Assembly (NCBI RefSeq): GCF_002931555.1
Contig: NZ_PSTZ01000007.1
Span: forward strand, 620,001 to 684,000
Source of the DNA: Pseudoclavibacter sp. RFBB5
Lineage (GTDB): Bacteria; Actinomycetota; Actinomycetes; Actinomycetales; Microbacteriaceae
Direction of reading: 5' to 3'
DNA: 64,000 nt
Part shown: positions 1 to 8,512 of the stretch, piece by piece
How the letters are laid out: each line of letters starts with the position of its first letter
How positions within the stretch are numbered: position 1 is the stretch's first letter
The notes under the pieces: generated by a model
Told to the model about the DNA's origin: nothing
Seen by the model: only the letters and a program-made list of their open reading frames with translations
The model's database searches: none
Translations under genes and position numbers: made by a program

Positions 1-157
1 GGTCTCCCTCACGTCAGTCGACCCGCACAACGGCGTCATCGGACGCGAGGCGGCGCGTTGGCTCATCGAAGCCGAGGCCGGTAACGACTCGCTGCCGCAT
101 GAGCTGCTCATCGAGCCGCGCCTCGTCGTACGACGGTCTTCAGGCTCCGGCATCTGA
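1..157 (+). CDS. LacI-family regulator, C-terminal fragment
   Basis: The window opens inside a reading frame (codons from base 2) that ends at a TGA at 155-157. The 51 visible residues include SLTSVDPHNGVIGREAARWL and then ELLIEPRLVVRRSS, the usual last strand and tail of LacI/GalR sugar-responsive repressors, where a region after the ligand-binding domain reads 'D..G...A..L' and ends in 'P.LVVR.S'. The DNA-binding domain lies outside the window, so its operator and ligand cannot be inferred. It converges on the aldose epimerase gene. Confidence 0.75.
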   Translation, partial: VSLTSVDPHNGVIGREAARWLIEAEAGNDSLPHELLIEPRLVVRRSSGSGI

Positions 158-194
158 TGGCAACGGCAGCGGCAGCCGTGCAGGCAGGCTTCCG

Positions 195-1121
195 CTATCT
201 CGTGAACGTGACTCCCCACGAGGCTGTCCAGACCCCGCCCGGTTCGATCCCGATGAGGTCGGTGCCGGAATTCAGGGCGTCCGGTGGTGCCGTCATGGGC
301 TCCGCAGCGAATGCGAGGCCCGTACCCCCATGGTGCCCCTCGGGTCGAGGGAAGTCGCTCGGCGTGTAGAGCTGGACGTACCGGAAGTCGTCGTCGCCCC
401 ACAGCTCGAGTCGGGCGCCCGACCGGGACGAGAGAGTGACCAGCGTCTTCTCGCCGCTCGGGCGGACCTTGAACGCGTAGTTCAGGTCGAGCTCCCGAAG
501 CTCGCGTCCCGATGTCAGGTCGAACTCGCCTCCGGTGACGACAGGCTCCGTGCCGACAGGGAGCAGGCGGTCGTCGAGGAGGACCCGCTCGGTCAGGTCG
601 GACGTGACCACAAGGTCCCCGATGGGCTCGTCGCCCAGCCGGAAGTACGGATGCGCGCCAACCGCGAACACCGCGTCCTGCGCCCCGAGATTGGCGACGG
701 TGTGCGTGACCTCGAGTCCGTCCTGGGTCGCCCGATACCGGACGCAGTGTCGGAGGGTGAACGGCCATCCGTGCTGGGGGTAGACCGTCGCCCCCAGCTC
801 GATGCTCGAGGAATCGGTGTCGAGGACCGCGTACTCGGTGTTTCGGAGCAGGCCGTGCGACGCGTTGCCCTTGCTCGGCTCCGTGATGTCGAGCTGCTGA
901 GTCTTGCCGCCGAAGCTCCATCTGCCATCGCGGACCCGGTTCGGCCACGGGAAGAGGGTGATGCCGGCCCCGAACGGCGGGAGGACGTCGTCGCCGAAGT
1001 CCTCGACCAGCTGCACGCCGTCGACGTCGAGAGATCGAAGCACCGCCGCGACGGTGCCGACCGCGACGCGGACACGCCCATTCTCGAGATGGTGCTGAAC
1101 GCCGGTGACGGGTGGGTGCAT
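195..1121 (-). CDS. Aldose 1-epimerase family protein
   Basis: The 308-residue product has the galactose mutarotase fold signature. NASHGLLRNT and GAHPYFRLGD carry the two conserved histidines, and a Glu in AFAAEPMTAP near the end fits the catalytic base. Such enzymes interconvert alpha and beta anomers of hexoses in the cytoplasm. The ATG at 1121 was chosen because family similarity starts there; upstream in-frame codons overlap the neighbouring oxidoreductase and look non-coding. It starts 29 bp after the stop of the five-gene operon and may be its last gene. Substrate sugar is not predictable; a mutarotase would fit beside the GH15 and lactonase genes further on. Confidence 0.85.
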   Translation of the reverse strand: MHPPVTGVQHHLENGRVRVAVGTVAAVLRSLDVDGVQLVEDFGDDVLPPFGAGITLFPWPNRVRDGRWSFGGKTQQLDITEPSKGNASHGLLRNTEYAVLDTDSSSIELGATVYPQHGWPFTLRHCVRYRATQDGLEVTHTVANLGAQDAVFAVGAHPYFRLGDEPIGDLVVTSDLTERVLLDDRLLPVGTEPVVTGGEFDLTSGRELRELDLNYAFKVRPSGEKTLVTLSSRSGARLELWGDDDFRYVQLYTPSDFPRPEGHHGGTGLAFAAEPMTAPPDALNSGTDLIGIEPGGVWTASWGVTFTR

Positions 1122-1150
1122 GCATCCACCGTAGCGCTCGGAGCCCGCGG

Positions 1151-2578
1151 TCAGCGGCTGCGTGACCAATCGCGCAGCACGGCTCGCGCGGCGTGCATCC
1201 CCGGCATCCCGTGCACTCCTCCCCCGGGCGGGGTGGACGAGGAGCAGACGTAGAGTCCACGGCGGCCAGCTCGGTACGGGTGCAACGACGGAGCAGGTCT
1301 GAAGATCTGCTGCGTGCCGGCGAGCGTTCCTCCGCCGATGTCGCCGCCAACGAGGTTCGGGTTCCAGGCCTCGAGGGCGCTGGGCTTCCACTCGCGGCGG
1401 TCACGGATGACCTCCGAGAAGCCAGGGGCGAAGCGCTCGATCTGCGCCTCGAGCGCGGGACGCACGTCGAGGTCCGCTCCGTTGGGGACGTGCGCGTAGG
1501 TCCACAGCACCTGCTTGCCGTCGTGGGTGCGGCTCGGGTCCGCGTTGGACTGCTGCGTCACCATCACGAATGGGCGGTCGGGCATGCGGCCACGGTTCAC
1601 GGCCCGCTCCGCGGCGACGATCTCCTGCATGCGACCACCGACGTGCACGGTGCCGGCACCGGTCACGCGCTGATCCGCCCACGGCACCGGACCGTCGAGC
1701 AGGTAGTCGATCTTGTGGACGCCGACCCCGTACTTCCACCCGGCGAGGTGGGCGGCGTACCGAGACCCCAGCTGCTCGTGCGCGACGCGCAGGACCTGCT
1801 TCGGGGTGAGGTCGAGCAGCACCGCGTCGGCGTCCGGCAGGTCCCGGAGGTCGGTCACCTCGGCGTTCGTCTCGATGCGGCCACCGTGCGCGAGCACGAC
1901 CCGGGCGAGCGCGTCGGTGATGCTGCTCGAACCGCCCTTGGCGACCGGCCATCCGGTGCTGTGGCCGAGCGCGCCGAAGGTGATGCCGAACGCCGCCGTC
2001 AGCGCGTGGGTCAGCGGGAGCGTCGCGTGCGCGGATGAGCCAGCGAACAGCGCCTTGGCGGCTCCGCTGCGGAAGAGCAGGCCGGCGATCGTCGCGGCGG
2101 GGAGCGCACCGAGCGCTCCGAGGCGCACCATGTCGAACGGGTGCGGCGGGATCCGCAGGAGCGGCCCCATGGTGTTCTCCACCGTCTCGAAGGGGTGGTG
2201 CGAGAAGTGCTCGTGCAACCACCTCCAGGCCGGCCCGTCGACGCCGAGCTCGTGGGCGGTCCGCTCGATGTCCCGGTGCAGCATCGCGGCGCGACCGCCT
2301 GGCAGCGGATGGGCCATCGGGATGTCAGGGTGCACCCACGTGAGACCGTTGGCCTCGAGTTCCAGCTCTCGGAAGGCGGGGCTCGCGATGCCGATCGGAT
2401 GCGCCGCGGCACCGAGATCGCTCACATACCCGTCGCCGAAGAGTTCCGCCGACCTGGACGCTCCCCCGATCTTCGCGGCGCGCTCGTAGACGACGACTTC
2501 GACGCCGCGCTTGGCGAGCAGCGCCGCTGCCGTGAGGCCGTTCGGCCCCGCGCCGACGACGATCGCGCGGCGATTCAT
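1151..2578 (-). CDS. Phytoene dehydrogenase-like FAD/NAD(P)-binding oxidoreductase
   Basis: The 475-residue protein starts with a dinucleotide-binding motif (VVGAGPNGLTAAALLAKRG, residues 6-24) and ends with the flavin-contact motif GGGVHGMPGMHAARAVL, as in the CrtI/phytoene desaturase and amine oxidase superfamily. No carotenoid genes are near it, so a carotenoid role is unlikely; many such proteins saturate or desaturate polyprenyl or other lipid chains. The ATG overlaps the stop of the preceding gene (ATGA, 2575-2578), so it is translated as the last tightly coupled gene of the operon that begins at 6498. The substrate is unknown. Confidence 0.8.
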   Translation of the reverse strand: MNRRAIVVGAGPNGLTAAALLAKRGVEVVVYERAAKIGGASRSAELFGDGYVSDLGAAAHPIGIASPAFRELELEANGLTWVHPDIPMAHPLPGGRAAMLHRDIERTAHELGVDGPAWRWLHEHFSHHPFETVENTMGPLLRIPPHPFDMVRLGALGALPAATIAGLLFRSGAAKALFAGSSAHATLPLTHALTAAFGITFGALGHSTGWPVAKGGSSSITDALARVVLAHGGRIETNAEVTDLRDLPDADAVLLDLTPKQVLRVAHEQLGSRYAAHLAGWKYGVGVHKIDYLLDGPVPWADQRVTGAGTVHVGGRMQEIVAAERAVNRGRMPDRPFVMVTQQSNADPSRTHDGKQVLWTYAHVPNGADLDVRPALEAQIERFAPGFSEVIRDRREWKPSALEAWNPNLVGGDIGGGTLAGTQQIFRPAPSLHPYRAGRRGLYVCSSSTPPGGGVHGMPGMHAARAVLRDWSRSR

Positions 2579-3099
2579 GACCTGACGTCCCTCGAGGCCT
2601 GCTCGAGGAAGCGCTCCTCCACGGAGTCTTGGCTGATGCTCTGGAGGAGATCGATCTGCGCTTGCGAACGCGCCAGGAGCTCTTCGAGCCCGGAGAGCAC
2701 GAGGCGCGGATCGCGAGGCTGCACCGCGATGAGCGCCTCCCACATGGACAGCTTGGCGCGGACCATGCCAGTGAGCATGTCCAGTTCGAGCTGGGTGCTC
2801 GGTCGACGGCGCAGGCGAAGGATGTTCACGGGGTTGAAGGTGCCCGCGAGACGAGCGCCGTTGGTGAGCCACAGCTTGAGGAAGGACTCCTGGTAGCCGA
2901 GCCCTTCGATCAGCGTCTTGAGGTCGCGCCGGTCTGCGGCGATGTGTGCCACGAGTACACGCATGGTCTCCTCGTGGGGCGTGCCCGCCCAGGTGGCAGT
3001 GGCGGATTTGAAGGCCCTCAGTCCAGCCTCCGAGGCAAGGAGGTGCGCGTTGAGGTAGCCCGCGTAGACCTCGTGGTCGAATCCTCGTGTCGTTGTCAT
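2575..3099 (-). CDS. Conserved-looking all-helical protein of unknown function
   Basis: I do not recognise this 174-residue protein. It has no signal peptide, no membrane segment and no cysteine. It reads as a chain of amphipathic helices (GYLNAHLLASEAGLRAFKSA, HEETMRVLVAHIAADRRDLK, PSTQLELDMLTGMVRAKLSM, LEELLARSQAQIDLLQS), which suggests a four-helix bundle similar in outline to ferritin-like or DinB-like folds, but without an obvious di-metal motif set. Both ends overlap neighbours by ATGA (2575-2578 and 3096-3099), so it is firmly part of the operon. It could be a subunit, scaffold or carrier for the glycosyltransferase or the FAD enzyme. Confidence 0.75.
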   Translation of the reverse strand: MTTTRGFDHEVYAGYLNAHLLASEAGLRAFKSATATWAGTPHEETMRVLVAHIAADRRDLKTLIEGLGYQESFLKLWLTNGARLAGTFNPVNILRLRRRPSTQLELDMLTGMVRAKLSMWEALIAVQPRDPRLVLSGLEELLARSQAQIDLLQSISQDSVEERFLEQASRDVRS

Positions 3100-3926
3100 C
3101 GGATGCTCCTGACGATCGTCGTTTCTTGATTCTCTCGTGGTGTCTGCTCCTCACCGCAAAGACGGCTGAGGAACATCGCGAACCCTCCGGGGGTGCGTCC
3201 GGTCGTGCGTGCGGAGGTCACGACCGGATGTCTGGCGCTCGAGCGCACGACGCCACCGAGGCGTCTGACCGCCGAGGTGAGCTCGACGTCCTCGTGCTCG
3301 CGCAGTGGGGGGTACTCGCCGGCCTGCAGGTACGTGGAGGCTCGAATACCGAGGTTCGCGGCGTGGATGTGGGGATGCCCCTCCTCGAAGACGTAGTCCT
3401 CGAGCCATCTGGTCTCGAGTTCTGTGTCCCGGGGGTCGCCGCTGCGCGCGAGGAGCACCGTGCCGAGCAGCAGGTCGGCTCCGTCGTCGGCGAACTCGAG
3501 CTGCCCGACCAGCCAGTCCCTCGGCACAACCGAGTCCGCGTCCGTCGAGGCGATCCAGGCGGTGTGCAGTTCGAATGGGGTGTCACCCGAGTGGGCTGTC
3601 GACAGGGTGAGTGCGGTACGGACACCGTCGCGTCTCGCGCGGCCCACGGATCCGTGCGCACGTTCGATCAGGTGGATGCGGGGATCGCGGTCCGCGGCGC
3701 GCTTTGCGATCTCGAGGCTCGAGTCGCGGCATGAGTCGAGAACCAGCACGACGTGAGCCCGCACGTGGAAGTCTCGCTGAGCTCTGCCGAGGGCGTCCAT
3801 CGCTGCGGTCAGCGCAGTGAGGCAGGTCTCGAGTGTGCGCTCCTCATCGCGTGCCGGGACGACGATGCGCACGTCGCGAATGCGGGCATCCTCGTCGACG
3901 CCTCGTGGTCGCGACGCGACGCTCAC
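3096..3926 (-). CDS. Glycosyltransferase family 2 protein
   Basis: The 276-residue protein opens with IRDVRIVVPARDEERTLETC, the standard nucleotide-sugar binding start of GT-A family 2 enzymes, has the metal-binding DxD motif in STDADSVVP (about residues 125-132) and the later REHEDVELTSAVRRLGG segment matching the acceptor-side ED motif. No membrane segment is evident, so it acts in the cytoplasm. The GTG at 3926 overlaps the stop of the preceding gene (GTGA, 3923-3926), which fixes the start; longer versions run into that gene. It presumably adds a sugar to the product handled by the deacetylase/methyltransferase. Donor and acceptor are unknown. Confidence 0.88.
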   Translation of the reverse strand: MSVASRPRGVDEDARIRDVRIVVPARDEERTLETCLTALTAAMDALGRAQRDFHVRAHVVLVLDSCRDSSLEIAKRAADRDPRIHLIERAHGSVGRARRDGVRTALTLSTAHSGDTPFELHTAWIASTDADSVVPRDWLVGQLEFADDGADLLLGTVLLARSGDPRDTELETRWLEDYVFEEGHPHIHAANLGIRASTYLQAGEYPPLREHEDVELTSAVRRLGGVVRSSARHPVVTSARTTGRTPGGFAMFLSRLCGEEQTPRENQETTIVRSIR

Positions 3927-5437
3927 GAGGACTCTTCCGAACGTCGGCCGCTGTCGACGTCCGAGGCCGCCGTCGCAGTCATGGACGGGCTGGCGAAGCA
4001 GGAACTCCCAGCGTCGTTCCCGTTCTCGTAGATGTCGATCAGCGTCTCCTCCTGCGAGTAGGAGGCCAGGCGGCGCATACCGAGACGGGCGGTCAGCGAG
4101 TGGACGCGATCTCCGTCGAGCGGCCAGCCGACGATGGGACCACGCCAATGGCAGAGCACCAGCACTCCCGCCGGGGCCAGCGCCCGACGCGACCTCGCGA
4201 TGAGCTCGCACAGCTCATCCTCGGCCAGGTAGTAGCCCGTCTCGGAGAGCACCACGAGGTCCAGCTGCCCATCCGCCACGTCGAGCGCGGCCCAGTCACG
4301 TGGGAGGGTCGCGAGGACCAACTCGACATGTTCGCTGCCCGTCAGCCTCTCTTCGGCGAGCCTCAACGCCTCAGGGCTCGCATCCGCGGCCAGGATCCGG
4401 GAGCACCGGCCCGCGAGCTTCGACGTGCTCTCGCCGATCGAGCAGCCGATCTCGAGGGCCCGCTCGTAGCGCTCGGCCGGGAGCATCGCGAGCAGCACGT
4501 CGAGCTTGCGCCGCTCGTACCAGCTCGAGCGAAGCTCCCACGGGTCGACCGCAGCAGCGTGGACCTCGTCGAAGGCCCAGCGCGCGGAGCCGGAGTCGCG
4601 GGTGGCGGATGCCGTCACCCGGAAGACCTCGAGGTCACGCCGGAAGTGTTGCAGGTGCGCGTGGCTCAGCACCGGCTCGTCGCCTGCAGCGTCGGAGAGG
4701 GGACGCACCTGGGACGCGTGGGCGAAGATGGCGCGGTCTTTCGCCTGGGCGGCCTCACGAGCGAGCGGGAGGCTCCGCCAGTGGCGCCACTCCGTATCCG
4801 TCACCGGGTCTGCCCAGTGCCAGAACCAGATCGGGAACTCCAGCAGCACCGCACCGGTGCCGAGAGCAGCTCGGGCCAAAGCCTCGCCCACGGCGTCATG
4901 GTCGGCGTGCCCGTCCCGCCGGTACGGGGCAGCAACGACCAGCCGCCGCTCCGGGCCGTCGCGCAGCCTCGATCCTGCGGCCGCTACGATCTCGTCGACG
5001 GCGCTCGACAGCTGCCCATCAGCCAGTCTGAGCTCGGTGAGGTCGAGGCGACCGACTGCACGTCCAGCCTGGCGGGCGATCACCGCCGCACCCTCGTGCA
5101 GCTCGCGGAGAGCGACCTCGAACTCAGCCCGTCGGAGTTCGCCGAGGCGTTGCTTGGAGACGCTCTGCGACCCCGGATGGGAGGCCTCACCCCTGGTGCA
5201 CAGCAGCACGCTCACATCGGCGCCCACGGCGAGCGCGGAGACGACGAGTCCTGCGGCGCCGAGGGACTCGTCGTCGGGATGCGCCGCGCCGACAAGCAGC
5301 AACGTCTCCGCTCCGCGGTCCGGCGCGAACAGCTCAGGATCAAGGTTCGGCAAGCCGGTGACGCCAGCCTCCAGCCAGGCAGCTTCGGGAGTTCCGCCCC
5401 GCAGGTGCGTGAACGCAGGCTGCGCGGCCCCGATCAC
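3923..5437 (-). CDS. Bifunctional PIG-L deacetylase / class I SAM methyltransferase
   Basis: The 504-residue protein has two domains. The N-terminal half (about residues 40-260) is a PIG-L/LmbE zinc deacetylase with AHPDDE near residue 53 and the partner ligand motif DGHADHDAVGEAL; relatives remove acetyl groups from GlcNAc linked to lipids or inositol. The C-terminal half (about 300-490) is a Rossmann methyltransferase with LEIGCSIGESTSKLA as motif I, related to NodS-type methyltransferases. Fusion suggests consecutive steps on one substrate, possibly deacetylation then N-methylation (inference). The GTG at 5437 overlaps the upstream stop (GTGA). The tail after residue 480 is Ser/Asp rich and probably disordered. 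Confidence 0.88.
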   Translation of the reverse strand: MIGAAQPAFTHLRGGTPEAAWLEAGVTGLPNLDPELFAPDRGAETLLLVGAAHPDDESLGAAGLVVSALAVGADVSVLLCTRGEASHPGSQSVSKQRLGELRRAEFEVALRELHEGAAVIARQAGRAVGRLDLTELRLADGQLSSAVDEIVAAAGSRLRDGPERRLVVAAPYRRDGHADHDAVGEALARAALGTGAVLLEFPIWFWHWADPVTDTEWRHWRSLPLAREAAQAKDRAIFAHASQVRPLSDAAGDEPVLSHAHLQHFRRDLEVFRVTASATRDSGSARWAFDEVHAAAVDPWELRSSWYERRKLDVLLAMLPAERYERALEIGCSIGESTSKLAGRCSRILAADASPEALRLAEERLTGSEHVELVLATLPRDWAALDVADGQLDLVVLSETGYYLAEDELCELIARSRRALAPAGVLVLCHWRGPIVGWPLDGDRVHSLTARLGMRRLASYSQEETLIDIYENGNDAGSSCFASPSMTATAASDVDSGRRSEESS

Positions 5438-6498
5438 GAGGCTCCTCCCCCGGGCGACGCATCGTGCTCTGCCCGAACCGCGTCGGAGAGCGACCGGCCG
5501 CGGGCCGCGTCGTCGCGCGCGCCGTGATGCTGCCGGAGGTACATGGTCAGGTCCGCGACGCGCCTGGCGTGAACGGGGTCGAAGGCGAGGGGTGCCGGTC
5601 CGAGCGCTTCCCCGCAGATCGCGAGGAGCCGTGTGCATCCGCTCGCCGTGTTCCCGCGCACCCGCTGCGCGAGCCCCCAGTCCGCCGTCCCCGCGTCAAT
5701 GCGGTCGGCCGCGTCCTCCAGCTGCACGCGGATGCCATGCAGCAGGCGGTCGGCTTCCCCGAGCCAGGCGCACGCCAGCTGGTCCGGCTCACGAGAGCTC
5801 GCCGAGCTTTGAAGCGACCGACCGAGCGCAACTGCGGCACCGAACCAGACGGCCGCGACGCCGATGCCACCCCAGGCGAAGCCCGGACGCGAGGTGTACC
5901 AGTCGGCACCGTCGCCGACGGTCCACGCTGACGCCGCATCGAGTTCCACCGGTCCGCTTGGCACCCCGCTGAGGCCGGTGAGGGGCGCTCCCCCTTCATG
6001 AGGACTGACGGCGTCCTGGCTGAGGTCGAGCACGAACATCCACTCGCCGTGATGGTCCGACGCCGTCACGAGCGCGCGGTCGAGGCTCGACGCGAGGGAA
6101 CACCACCGCTTCGTTCCCGAGAGGGTCGCGCGACGCGGTGGGCTGTCGTCGCGCGCCGACTCCGGTTCCCACCGGACCTCGACAGGCGAGGCGGAGGCGA
6201 AGACCCCCCAGCTCGTCCCGGGGTCGATCGAGGAACCGGACTGGGCCATGATGGCGGCCGCGTCAAAATGCGGCTCGATGACTCGGGCGGCCGTCAGGTC
6301 GAGCGCGCCGAAGCTGGCGAGCAAGCCGAACAGCGACCGCGTCCTGCCATTGCCGGGAACCGGCGGCGAGGGCGAAGCGCGCAGGGCGTCGATGAGCGGC
6401 GCAGCGACTCCATTGCACGAGCCAGCCGCCGCCAGGAGTGCGGACGAACCATCCCAGAATCCGGGATCGACGTCGATGCCCTGGAAGCGTTCAGACAC
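5434..6498 (-). CDS. Acyl-CoA dehydrogenase-like protein
   Basis: This 354-residue protein resembles the acyl-CoA dehydrogenase flavoprotein family in its middle (SGTKRWCSLASSLDRALVTA, the FAD-contacting beta domain) and in its C-terminal helices (AQRVRGNTASGCTRLLAICG and HARRVADLTMYLRQHHGARD). It is shorter than typical members (about 380) and the N-terminal helical domain looks reduced, so it may oxidise something other than a simple acyl-CoA. The GTG at 6498 follows a good ribosome site (GGAAGGAGA, 6 bp away) and begins the operon; the ORF-extending codons upstream lie in a promoter region facing the GH15 gene. Confidence 0.8.
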   Translation of the reverse strand: MSERFQGIDVDPGFWDGSSALLAAAGSCNGVAAPLIDALRASPSPPVPGNGRTRSLFGLLASFGALDLTAARVIEPHFDAAAIMAQSGSSIDPGTSWGVFASASPVEVRWEPESARDDSPPRRATLSGTKRWCSLASSLDRALVTASDHHGEWMFVLDLSQDAVSPHEGGAPLTGLSGVPSGPVELDAASAWTVGDGADWYTSRPGFAWGGIGVAAVWFGAAVALGRSLQSSASSREPDQLACAWLGEADRLLHGIRVQLEDAADRIDAGTADWGLAQRVRGNTASGCTRLLAICGEALGPAPLAFDPVHARRVADLTMYLRQHHGARDDAARGRSLSDAVRAEHDASPGGGAS

Positions 6499-6706
6499 GT
6501 GCTCTCCTTCCGGATGTCCATCGAACGGAGCCGACACATGGCCCGAACGTGGCACGCTACGCACCTCGACCGTGAGTCCCCGGGAGGGTTGACACCGGTC
6601 CCGCAACCCAGTAATCACGCGCGCTCACGAGTACCGACAGACGCCCAGGCACGCGGAGCAAATTCCCACGGAGTCAGCCGGGACGTCCCGTAGCGTCGTC
6701 ACCCTC

Positions 6707-8512
6707 ATGACGAAGACTCCCCCCGGACTCCCCCTTCGCGACTACGCCGCCCTCGGCGACGGCCGCACCGTCGCCCTCGTCGCCCCGAACGGTCGGGTCG
6801 ACTGGCTGCCCCTCCCGAACCTCGATTCCGTACCCGTCTTCGCGCGCATCCTCGACGAGGAGACAGGCGGATCCGTCGAGCTCGTCCCACGCGAGGCCTA
6901 CGAATCCTCACGCCGCTACATCGAGAAGACGAACGTGCTGGAGACGACCTTCACGACCGCCGGCGGCGTCGCCCGTGTCACGGACGCCATGGTCACGGGA
7001 GTCGCCGGACGCCTCCCCTGGGCCGAGTTCGCGCGTCGTGTGGAGGGGCTCGACGGATCCGTCGAGTTCACCTGGCAGATCTCGCCCGGAACGATGCTCG
7101 GGACCAAGTCCCCGTGGCTCGACCGGGTTGGCGAGCACACCATCATCCGCTGCGGTCAGCTGTCGATGGCCGTCGTCGGCTCAGACCACGGCCCGGCCTC
7201 CTCCGACCCGACCAGCGCTGACCCCGCCGAACTCCACGGCCACTTCACCACCACCGTGGGCTCACGGCACCTCCTCGTCCTGACAGCGACGGAAGGCGAG
7301 CCGCTCCGGGTGCCAGACCCGGCGAAGGTCGACCAGGGCATCGACCGGACGATCGACAGCTGGCTGACCTGGTCGGATGAGTTCTCCTACGAGGGTCCGT
7401 GGTCCGAGCAGGTTCAGCGCAGCGCTCTCGCCCTCAAGCTCCTCATCCACAGCCCGACCGGTGCCATCGCGGCCGCCGCGACGAGCTCTCTGCCAGAGAA
7501 CCCCGCTGGCGGCAAGAACTGGGACTACCGCTTCGCCTGGATCCGTGACCTCGCCTACACGGCACACTCCTTGACCTGGTTCGGACTTCGGGAGGAGACG
7601 CACGCTGCGATCTCCTGGTTGCTCCGGACCATCCGCGAGCAGGGGCCAGACGTCCTCGTCATGTACTCGCTCGGCGGTTCGACCTGCGCCGGCGTCGTCG
7701 AATACGACGTGCCGGGCTGGCGCGGCATCGGCCCCGTCGTCTCCGGCAACCCCGCGCAGGGCCAGCTCCAGCTGGGCATCTACGGCGACCTCATCGCCAT
7801 CAGCCGCACCTACGTCGACGATGGCAATCTGCTGGATGTCGAGACTGCGCGCCTGCTCGCCAAGGTCGCCGACAAGGTGTGCGACGAGTGGCGCAGCCGC
7901 GATGCGGGGATGTGGGAGCTCGGGGACGAGCAGCACTACACGTCCTCGAAGATGGGGTGCTGGCAGGCGCTGACCGACGCGATCGCGCTCGCCGAGGGTT
8001 CGCACATCAACGGCGACGTCGCACGCTGGAAGGCGGAACGCGACCGGATTCACGATTGGACCGACGAGCACTGCTGGTCCGAGGACCTCGCAAGCTACGT
8101 CATGCACCCCGGGACGGACCGCCTCGACGCCTCGGTGCTGCTGCATGCGCCGAGCGGCTTCGATCGAGGTGAGCGGATGTCGTCCACCATCGACGCCCTG
8201 ACTCGGGAGCTCGGCCAGGGGTCGCTGCTCTACCGGTACTCGGGCGTCTCAGCGGAGGAGCACACGTTCGTGGCCTGCGCCTTCTGGCGGGTGTCCGCGC
8301 TCGCGTGCGTGGGCAGGCACGAAGAAGCGGTCTCAGCCATGGACGACCTCGTGACGCAGACCAACGACGTCGGCCTGCTCGCCGAGATGATCGCCGCAGG
8401 CGACGGAGCGTTCTGGGGCAACCTGCCACAGGGACTCAGTCACCTGGCGCTCATCAACGCGGCCCTCATGATCAAGGACCTGGTGCCGAAGGAGGCCCAT
8501 GATGACCGGTGA
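6707..8512 (+). CDS. GH15 glucoamylase/trehalase-type glycoside hydrolase
   Basis: The 601-residue protein has the GH15 architecture: an N-terminal beta-sandwich (about 1-230) opening with LRDYAALGDGRTVALVAPNG and a C-terminal (alpha/alpha)6 barrel starting at the diagnostic GGKNWDYRFAWIRDLAYT (about residue 266). QLQLGIYGDL and the late SGVSAEEHTFVACAFW segment are also typical. There is no signal peptide, so it acts on intracellular glucan or trehalose, releasing beta-glucose by inversion; actinobacterial trehalases of this type exist. No clear ribosome site precedes 6707, so the start is chosen by conservation and may be leaderless. The stop overlaps the next gene by 14 bp. Confidence 0.92.
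   Translation: MTKTPPGLPLRDYAALGDGRTVALVAPNGRVDWLPLPNLDSVPVFARILDEETGGSVELVPREAYESSRRYIEKTNVLETTFTTAGGVARVTDAMVTGVAGRLPWAEFARRVEGLDGSVEFTWQISPGTMLGTKSPWLDRVGEHTIIRCGQLSMAVVGSDHGPASSDPTSADPAELHGHFTTTVGSRHLLVLTATEGEPLRVPDPAKVDQGIDRTIDSWLTWSDEFSYEGPWSEQVQRSALALKLLIHSPTGAIAAAATSSLPENPAGGKNWDYRFAWIRDLAYTAHSLTWFGLREETHAAISWLLRTIREQGPDVLVMYSLGGSTCAGVVEYDVPGWRGIGPVVSGNPAQGQLQLGIYGDLIAISRTYVDDGNLLDVETARLLAKVADKVCDEWRSRDAGMWELGDEQHYTSSKMGCWQALTDAIALAEGSHINGDVARWKAERDRIHDWTDEHCWSEDLASYVMHPGTDRLDASVLLHAPSGFDRGERMSSTIDALTRELGQGSLLYRYSGVSAEEHTFVACAFWRVSALACVGRHEEAVSAMDDLVTQTNDVGLLAEMIAAGDGAFWGNLPQGLSHLALINAALMIKDLVPKEAHDDR

Noticed and set aside
1151-2578. Carotenoid desaturase (crtI)
   Set aside because: The fold matches, but there is no crtB, crtE or cyclase gene nearby, and the operon context indicates another substrate.
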